A stretch of 64,000 nucleotides of DNA. Source: Isoetes taiwanensis. Its lineage: Eukaryota; Streptophyta; Lycopodiopsida; Isoetales; Isoetaceae. The notes under the pieces were generated by a model. The model worked only from the letters and a program-made list of their open reading frames with translations. It ran no database searches and was not told the origin of the DNA. The translations under genes were made by a program, and so were the position numbers. How positions within the stretch are numbered: position 1 is the first letter of the stretch; every line of letters begins with the position of its first letter. The stretch is from contig JAJEKV010000053.1 of the NCBI GenBank assembly GCA_021234155.1, positions 5,426,488 to 5,490,487 on the forward strand. The letters are read 5' to 3'. Below, one piece after another: positions 56,500 through 64,000 of the stretch.

Positions 56500-57800
56500 C
56501 ACGGTTCCGTGATTTCTTCACCCACTTACACGATCATACGTAAAACCATTGACACATCTGCTGCAAGGAATTCCCAAGCCCGAACCTACGTGTTGGTGAA
56601 GCGGAAGAATGCATTCTTTGCTTGCTTATGGGACTTCTCCATTCCACTGTGTATTCCAAATTCCCGGGCTTCCATACTCCACGACAAACCACGCCATATG
56701 CGGTGAGAATATGGACATAGTGAGTCAAATTGGCCTCACCCCATCTTGAAGTCGGGGAAAAGACTTAGTGAAGTTTGTGAGCGCCTCACGGAATTTGGCA
56801 ACATCATTTTCTGCACTACCTTTTTTGCATTTCCTTTACGGTGCGGAGAAATCTGCCATGCCTTGATTTTCTTGGTGATCGCCACGATCATTTCGATCAT
56901 CCTCGGCTGCAATAAGATCCTTGTAAGCTTCCCAAACACCGGATAAGTTCTCTTTCGCGGGGGAGGCAAAAACCTCTTAGCCTTTGGACCACCCATCTTT
57001 TGGGTTTGAGGGGAACCTTTGGGATACCTTTGGATCTTGAAGTATTTTGTAGTGCCCACCATGAAGTCCCACATTAGATAGCACCTTTTCAACTTCATGC
57101 ATGGCGGCTTCCTAGAGCTTTGGGGTGATTTATTCCAAGCAAGCGGGATACTCATGTAAACCATCTTGTCTATGATTCTCAAGAAAGCATGAAGGGTGCA
57201 TATGTGTACTCTTCTTATGAATTGGCAGAATTGGCATCAAGGTTGTGTCCTTCTCCTCTCTCTTTTGGTGGCTCATCACGGACCACGGTCTAATGTACTC
57301 TTGTCCAATCCGGCTGAATCTCTTCTTGCATAGAGGCGGTAGGGACAAGCATGAGTAGTCTTACCAGCACCATGCTTCATTACGTACATGCATTTTATTG
57401 TCTTCAAATCTGCGGCAAGATGCCATTCAACCTCATTACTCACCATATCCGAGGGCGCAAGTTTTTCTCCGATTCAGTGAGAGGCAATCATTGTGGGAAT
57501 GGGTGTTTGATCAAAACCCATTTTATTATCTAATGATTTTCCTCGGTTTTGAAATAAACCAACCCACCAAATGTGATCTTGATTTGGACGGAAAACTTAT
57601 CATCTAGATTTGACTCTTCATTCCACGTATTCAAAGCTCCATTCATTAGACTCAGCGAAACCCCCTCGTGCTTCTCGCCTTTCACCAATTCCATTTCATC
57701 CGACTTCAAAACAATTCTTAGTTTGCGGTAGCACTCTTCTACCTTCATATCATAAAATCGAACCAAAAGGCTGAAGCATTCTAGTTAAGTCTATCCAGCA
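56500..57800 (-). pseudogene. Uncharacterised minus-strand T2 coding region
   Basis: Read 57,766 downward: VRFYDMKVEECYRKLRIVLK, DKFSVQIKITFGGLVYF, then broken frames, then 57,182-56,736 with CYLMWDFMVGTTKYFKIQ and a basic tail. Possibly one frameshifted gene. No diagnostic motif; transposase or cargo are both possible. Confidence 0.3.
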
Positions 57801-59250
57801 ATTGTTATTTTCATTAAAGAAAGTATCACCAAACCGACTTCTTCTTACCTTTGGTATAGGATGCCAATGTATCCAAGTTGACAACTATTTGGTCGGTGAT
57901 ACATATCACCAAGCTCTTGCACTAATGCGTTTTCGATGACCTACAAGTCATCACGCTAGTCATCCTTGGTAGTAGAATAGTTTTGGTAATGCCTTGTTGT
58001 TTAAAGCCATCCTGCAAGCATCGAACAAAGCAATATAAGCTTGCCTACTTATTAGAACATTGTCACACGAGTTCTTACCGCGATTCGAGGTTTATTTGTT
58101 CCCCAACTCCCGCAGCGGTTGATGTACTACAGCTTTCCTAAGTTGAATGCTACCGGGAAGCTTTAACATTCTCAATACATCATCTTTAGTAACTAATTTC
58201 TTTAATAAACGGCAATATTAGCGGGTTTTCTCTTATTACCTAATACGCAAGATTTGGATCAACAAGCTTTTTAATAGCCATGACCCTTTTTTTGAGCCTC
58301 CACCCCGGGGGCTAATATATTTATGGGCTTCGGGTTTTGCCCTCTCCACGATCCCAGTGGAGTTCTTTTAAGCGTTTGACCGGCTTGTGAAGGGAATCAT
58401 TTTCTTGCGCCAACCCTCTTCATTCCTTCTTTGCGGTGCATTCATCTCGATCACTAATTTCTGATTTTCTACCTCCAATTCATTGAGCTTGCGGCATTGT
58501 TGAGAAGTAGTTCGCTGTTGGAGCTGATTAACATCGATAAAACTTTGCAATTGAATCCATACAAGTGGTTATACATGCGCATAAATGTGGATCGGTATTA
58601 CCATTAACCAAATTATTACGGTAACCTAGTAACCCTTTTGCTGTCCCTTACAAGCAAATTCAATAAGACGGATCACGAGTGGAAGTTTGGATGGGCTCGA
58701 GTGAAAGGATCACATGGATCTGATTGGCCTTTAGCCGAGGAGGTCTATATTCATGGCTCGAAGCTTCGCAATGCATCTTCATCTATTGGTTGCTTCCAAG
58801 TGAACTTATTCTGTAAAGAAGGCGGGCATTCTTTGGCACTTGCACTCTAAATTGACCCTCGAATTAGTTTGATCACTAAAGCGAAGTATTAGAAGGAAGA
58901 ACACTCAAAGAAATGCAATGACGACTTCGGAAACCAAATACCTTTGCCATTGGCGTTGCAAAAGACCGAGAACCGGGCGGAGATTAGAATTAGGAAGATT
59001 CTTGCCAACAAGCAGGCGAAATTGAAAAATTTGGCTCTATTTGCACGGCAAGAATCCATAATCGAATTCAAAAATCGCTGGTAGCGATGGCAAGATCGTT
59101 GGCGCTTCGATGGAAGCCGATGGCAAGGTCGATGGCGAGGGCAAGCTCAATCGATGGTCTTTGAAGCTTCGATGGCATAAGCTCGAGAAGGTGGGAAAAG
59201 CGAAAATCCTAGATATAATCATCAAATATTCAGTCGTTAGGAAATAATGA
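57801..59250. other. T2 right part, no recognised gene
   Basis: Contains short ORFs without recognisable content, among them a Glu/Gln-rich minus-strand peptide at 58,550-58,368. A GCGATGGCAAGATCG-type mini-repeat lies near 59,080-59,140. Confidence 0.35.
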
Positions 59251-59308
59251 TTCGCGGGGGTTAGGTTGGGGGTTAGGTTAGGAGGTTAGGTAGTTAGGTT
59301 AGGGAGAG
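59251..59308 (+). repeat. TTAGG-type short array near the T2 right end
   Basis: Six to seven GGTTAGG words with irregular spacing, G-rich on the plus strand and resembling degenerate telomere repeat; able in principle to form a G-quadruplex. Confidence 0.75.
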
Positions 59309-59402
59309 TGAAATTTAGGTATGGAGGGAAGCTAGGTTCGGCATCCTACGTGGCCCCCCTAATATATTCTTAGGAGGCCCTTATTTGACCTCAAAAACTC
59401 TA

Positions 59403-59432
59403 CATCTTCGAGAAAATTGATTGGGGCCATGG
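59403..59432 (-). pseudogene. RHM: RHM exon, 5' portion beyond transposon T2
   Basis: Minus strand, after an acceptor-like AATCAG (59,438-59,433): the codons give GPNQF, then a locally altered PEK stretch, running into T2 at 59,402. Removing T2 joins this to IPKLILLAMQGRPLPIHGD at 46,595-46,540, as in RHM proteins (YGPNQFPEKLIPK...). Only 30 bases, so the support comes from the context. The altered bases again sit where a CAG would be expected. Earlier RHM exons were not recognised downstream to 64,000. Confidence 0.65.
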
Positions 59433-61790
59433 CTGATTCACCAAAGAGGCATAAATGCGGTTGGGATCACCATTATTTTTGAAAGCAGTCATTATCTGTC
59501 ATCTTCGATCTGGCCATGTCGGACCATATTTAAGCAATTTGGATAAGCCAGCAGCGTGGGCGACGACGGATGCCTTTGGCGGGTTAGATGGTTTGCCTGA
59601 CCGCCATCAACACCAAGCCAATGAACATGTTACTTTTAACTTCCTCAACTAGATCCTCTTTCTATGCAGTTACTTATGCAACAAATAAACCCTTGACAAA
59701 CTTTATCAGTATGATATAGTTGTCTTGTGTTGAAAGGACAATCCCTCGATTAAACACGACCAATTATATGCTCAAAATTGTAGAATGACAATGATCTAGA
59801 TGCCACTGTGCATACTCCCTGAAACAACACAATATCCCATCAGTATTATATTTTTTTTTTTATCATCAGCAATATCAAAATGACTTCACGAGTTTCATAG
59901 TATCCACTTGCTTAGTCGTCTTTTACAATTGGAGTTGTCTCTACACAAAAATAATATAAGATAGAACAAGTAACAAAATTAACATAAAATAATACAGGCA
60001 CTTGAAATATAAAAACGTCATAATACTAGGGAATACTTCTTGGAGGGTTCTTTCTTTATTGGTTAAGAGGGTTTCTTTTTTGTTTCTTTGGTAGATAAAA
60101 TTGCGAACAATTTAATGGCATTAATAGTTAACCAAAAGAAATTCAAAATGACGATTGATGTAAATGGAGAAAAACTTGTTAACACATTCTAAACCATATT
60201 GGGAGGGAAAAAAAAAAAAAAAAAACACATTAACATGTTCCAAAGGACTGATCGAAGGGCATCATCTGTAACTACAACTTGGATGATGTCAATAGAATCT
60301 TGGATCCCAGTTTAATACCCTTGCAAGGACATACGCTATATGCTTGCATGGAGTATAGTGGTTCTTCATTGTTCTAACCTAAAAATCTGCACAGGTGCAT
60401 GTTGGACATTTGTAAATGCTTACTTTGTAAGTTCTGTTGGGCCTTCTAATACGATATTCAATATGTGAATGAGGTGTGACGACTCTCCTTGATACCAATT
60501 CACATTCCAATTGCAGAGCTTGTTCAAGCCAAATTTTTGCGTCCTTCCCCAACTTTGATATTTGCAGTACTGCTTTTGTTAAAGAGTTTTATATTTCTGT
60601 GTGGTGCAACACTCCATTTATCCATTGACATATCCTAATGGCCAAGAAAATAGTGAACTGTCAGGGATGCAAATTATCAAAGCAGTATCTACATTCAAAA
60701 TAGTACCCCCATTTATTGCAAAGAGGCTCCAGTTTAGAAAGAAAATAATCACAAGTTTGGAATATTTAATCACACCATCAAATGCTTGACTTGTTTTCTT
60801 TGGCCTGCTCCAGTATCACCACCATAGGCAAAAATATCACCACTTTGTCGTGTAATAATTAAAAGAAAGTTAGATGCTTAAAACACCATAGGAAGATACA
60901 CGTCAAGGATTAAATTGAAAGTAGATAGTATATTTGTATATGCTATGGAAAGCTCATATGAGACATTGTTCTTGCGCCAAACTATAGAAAACCCTCTAAA
61001 CCGTTCCCAAAAAAACCGTCCAAAAATCTGCACTCATAATACTACATCTAATTCCTTGTCATCAGAATTCACATTTGTATTGGAACGAAGACGTAAGGCC
61101 CATTTCATATTGCTTTGTTATCAGAGCTCATTCTATTTTATTCTTGAGCTTCTTTTTTTTCCTTTCTTTGGTGTGCTCCTCCAAGCTTGTGCCACATCAA
61201 GCTGAATCTGAAGGCTACCTTCATACCAAAATATAGCTAAATTTTTATTAAAACTTAACTTAACAAACACCTAACGACCAAGCAAACATGGTTTTGCACG
61301 GTCATGTTACATTAGTTGTAGCTAAATGCTTACTTAGGGTACAAAGTCGTGAAAAGTATGTGGCTAAAATACTTAAAAGTGACATATAAAGTCATAAAAC
61401 TTAAGCGAGAGAATCATGTGTAAAGGCGGGTAAAACTAAGCGAAATAATGGATTTGAACCTTGATGCAATCCAAAACGAGGACAAATATATCTTAACTTT
61501 GAATGTTAGACATGAAATTATGAATATTTCAAATCTTATTAGGGGAGAGAAAAAGAAAAAAAAAAGGCAAAGGGCGTATTTCATAAAGGTGGAAAATTTG
61601 TTTAGTAACCAATATATCTCTAGGACTCCTACTTCCTCTCGTCTTTGGATGAAAGGACAAAGCACTATGGCCTTCCTTGTCGAACTATAAGGTCCATTCT
61701 CAAAGCTTGTCCATTATATGGAGACATGGTCCTATTAAGTGCGCTTCCTCTTGGTTGTTCTTATAAAAGGTCAATTTTGTCCTAATGGTA
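59433..61790. other. Intron or intergenic DNA, no supported gene
   Basis: AT-rich, with an adenine run at about 60,208-60,226 and a purine run near 61,550. No ORF with recognisable content. It could be an intron of the disrupted RHM gene or spacer before the PPR gene. Confidence 0.4.
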
Positions 61791-62910
61791 CATTTTATCG
61801 ATGAAGTACCCAATTAAAGCTTCAAATCTTTTGGTTATGTTCCTCAATCTCTTGCCCTCAATCAAGTTCTTGTAAATAGATACGTATCTGCGGCATGCAT
61901 CCGGAAATGGTGACCACATAGCCACATCGGGTTCCAAAGGAAAGCTAGATACAAATTCCTCTCCTTGATTATCCAGTCAATACGTCCAAGAAGGTCAACT
62001 ATAGATCCATAATGTTACGAAATCCCTCACGGTGTCAAAACTTCCAATAAAAGAAAGGAATATATGAAAGCTCTCATCAAACAATCTTGCATTTGCATGC
62101 ACAAAGGATGCAAAAGAATTGTAACAGCTTTGTCGGGTTTGCACCATTTTCTTTGCATTTTGTTAAATAAGCGAAGGACCTCTTTTCCGCCCATGATGGC
62201 CATATATTGCAATCATAGCGGTCCATGTCAATGTATTCTTTAGAGGCATCTCATTGGACATTTTACATTGCATCCTCAAGCTTTCGCACTTGCAGGTACA
62301 TGTTGATGATTGCAGTCCAAGAACAATATCGGTTCGGGCAGCTAGTCATAATGCTTGTGTGAACTGGCTGTTGATCCTCTAAAGATGTTAGGGAGGCACA
62401 TGCATTCAACATATTTACATATGTGACCTTATCGGCTTAAGACATTCTTTGAAGCATTTCCTTGAAAAGGCTAGCGACTTTCTTGCCATGGCCATATTGG
62501 GCATAAGCGGCCCGACATGGCATTCCATGCAACGACGTCATGTTCCATCATCTTGTTGAACATTCTCCATGCTTCGGCAACATTCCCACACTTGCCATAC
62601 ATGTCAACAAGGGCAGTTCCTATAAGCATATCCAACTCTAATTTAGCATCAAGGATGCAGGCATGGATAAGCTTGCCACTAGCTAAGCTTTTTAAAGCAT
62701 AATGGGCCTTCAGGATAGCTATAAATGTGACTTTATCTACCCAAATGCTCTCTTGTTGCATTTCCCTAAAAATGGCACAAACTTCTCTGCTATCAGCACT
62801 TGGGTTTCCTATCATTGTATATAAGCAGCTAAAAATACTACCTCAGATTGGCTTGATGCAAGCAATATAGTTATTTCCTTATCATGATTCCTGCAATTCC
62901 AGTCTTTCTA
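61790..62910 (-). pseudogene. Pentatricopeptide-repeat (PPR) protein gene fragment
   Basis: Read 62,815 downward, the frame to 62,471 contains WVDKVTFIAILKAHYALKSL, GKLIHACILDAKLELDMLIG, TALVDMYGKCGNVAEAWRMF and HDVVAWNAM, typical of consecutive PLS-type PPR motifs. After frame breaks the series continues with YGHGKKVASLFKEMLQ, DKVTYVNMLNACASLTSLED and, near the end, EEFVSSFPLEPDVAMWS, the usual E-domain-proximal signature. Such proteins bind specific RNA bases in chloroplasts or mitochondria and act in editing or processing. No start, targeting peptide or DYW end is seen. At least four frame breaks and stops are present; some may be consensus errors at CAG/CTG words. Confidence 0.75.
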
Positions 62911-63633
<723 letters not shown>

Positions 63634-63867
63634 TATTTTTATATAGATAGTATAGATAGATATATACAGATGGGCTGATGGTATGAACTTAAGTATGGCC
63701 ACGGCACAAAAATCAAGTGGCAAAGATCAAATTTGTTTTTTATCTTCCTAGTTTGGATGCGATTGAACCTTCATCTAAGTGAAGTTGAAAAATAGTTTTT
63801 GCAACTTCTAGATGGCCAGACCTATGAGTAAAGATACAATGGAGAGAGGTTAGCACCTTAAGCACAA

Positions 63868-63890
63868 TGAAGGAAGGAAGGAAGGAAGAA
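63868..63890. repeat. (GGAA)n short microsatellite
   Basis: Five consecutive GAAG/GGAA units. Confidence 0.85.
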
Positions 63891-64000
63891 ATTTTTAACG
63901 TCCGCGGAACCCAATCGGGTTATGAAGGGCCATTATGCTTCTTCTCTCCATTTCGGATTCCAATTATGCTTTCCACTGCTACAAGTTTCATCAACACAAA

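Larger units (their letters stand above)
46596..59402. mobile_element. DNA transposon T2, 12.8 kb, inserted in the RHM exon
   Basis: Left end 46,596-46,626 (TAGAGTTTTTTTGAGATCAA, then ATAAGGGCC) pairs with the right end 59,375-59,402, whose complement reads TAGAGTTTTTGAGGTCAAAT then AAGGGCC. Both ends are also followed inward by CCACGT words. Outside the ends, the two halves of an RHM codon series meet. The target duplication is at most 2-3 bp and not clean. Inside are short ORFs on both strands, five clusters of hairpin words, a module shared with T1, and a CTTG-rich tract. No standard transposase motif was recognised, so the superfamily is open. Confidence 0.75.

Noticed and set aside
56500-57800. 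Argonaute or PIWI-like domain
   Set aside because: The stretch KFSVQIKITFGG has a faint resemblance to the Argonaute N-terminal region, but no PAZ or PIWI catalytic motif supports it.
46596-59402. CACTA (CMC) classification of T2
   Set aside because: Termini do not start with CACTA/G and no TNP2-type transposase motif was found; the 3-bp target duplication is not clean.

Overview
This is a plant nuclear window: spliced genes, 9-mer-type GT/AG introns, a SEUSS-type regulator, a rhamnose-synthase (RHM) gene, a pentatricopeptide-repeat (PPR) gene, plant LINE and Ty3/gypsy elements. The PPR type and the mix of transposons would fit a fern or another large-genome, TE-rich plant, but I cannot fix the species. 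Most of the window (about 6.8-59.4 kb) is transposable-element DNA nested several levels deep; recognisable host genes sit only at the edges or in fragments.

Layout. 0.18-0.96 kb: last two exons of a SEUSS/SEUSS-LIKE gene (+). 1-6.5 kb: mostly non-coding, with small tandem repeats, one hypothetical ORF and two candidate exons on the minus strand. 6.8-12.25 kb plus 42.7-43.19 kb: one L1-type LINE, broken and split in its C-terminal zinc-finger region by a 30.5 kb block of LTR-retrotransposon DNA. That block contains four copies of one LTR (12.25, 17.85, 32.03 truncated, 42.12 kb). LTR1-LTR2 enclose a decayed Ty3/gypsy gag-protease-RT element whose 3' third has been replaced. LTR2-LTR4 enclose an element with no polymerase but one very long coiled-coil ORF (called ORF-X here). 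ORF-X is interrupted by a 9.9 kb DNA transposon (T1, 20,102-29,975) with terminal inverted repeats, a DUF7869-like transposase relic and cargo that includes a ParB/sulfiredoxin-like segment. About 9.8 kb of T1 plus ORF-X plus LTR is then present a second time in direct orientation (22,561-32,310 and 32,311-42,396).

43.2-46.1 kb: intergenic DNA with a possible tRNA-derived SINE and a minus-strand gag fragment. 46.36-46.60 and 59.40-59.43 kb: the two halves of an RHM exon (minus strand), split by a second large DNA transposon (T2, 46,596-59,402, 12.8 kb) that carries clusters of hairpin-forming repeats. 61.8-62.9 kb: degenerate PPR gene (minus). 63.5 kb: a long GATA microsatellite.

One caution affects all reading frames. 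When the repeat copies are aligned by eye, their differences fall largely at CAG/CTG sites and are not C-to-T changes. This suggests long-read basecalling errors at CHG-methylated cytosines rather than mutation. Some 'frameshifts' in the transposons, in RHM and in the PPR gene may therefore be consensus errors, and the 9.8 kb tandem duplication may be an assembly join. Homology calls rest on motif recognition, not on database searches.
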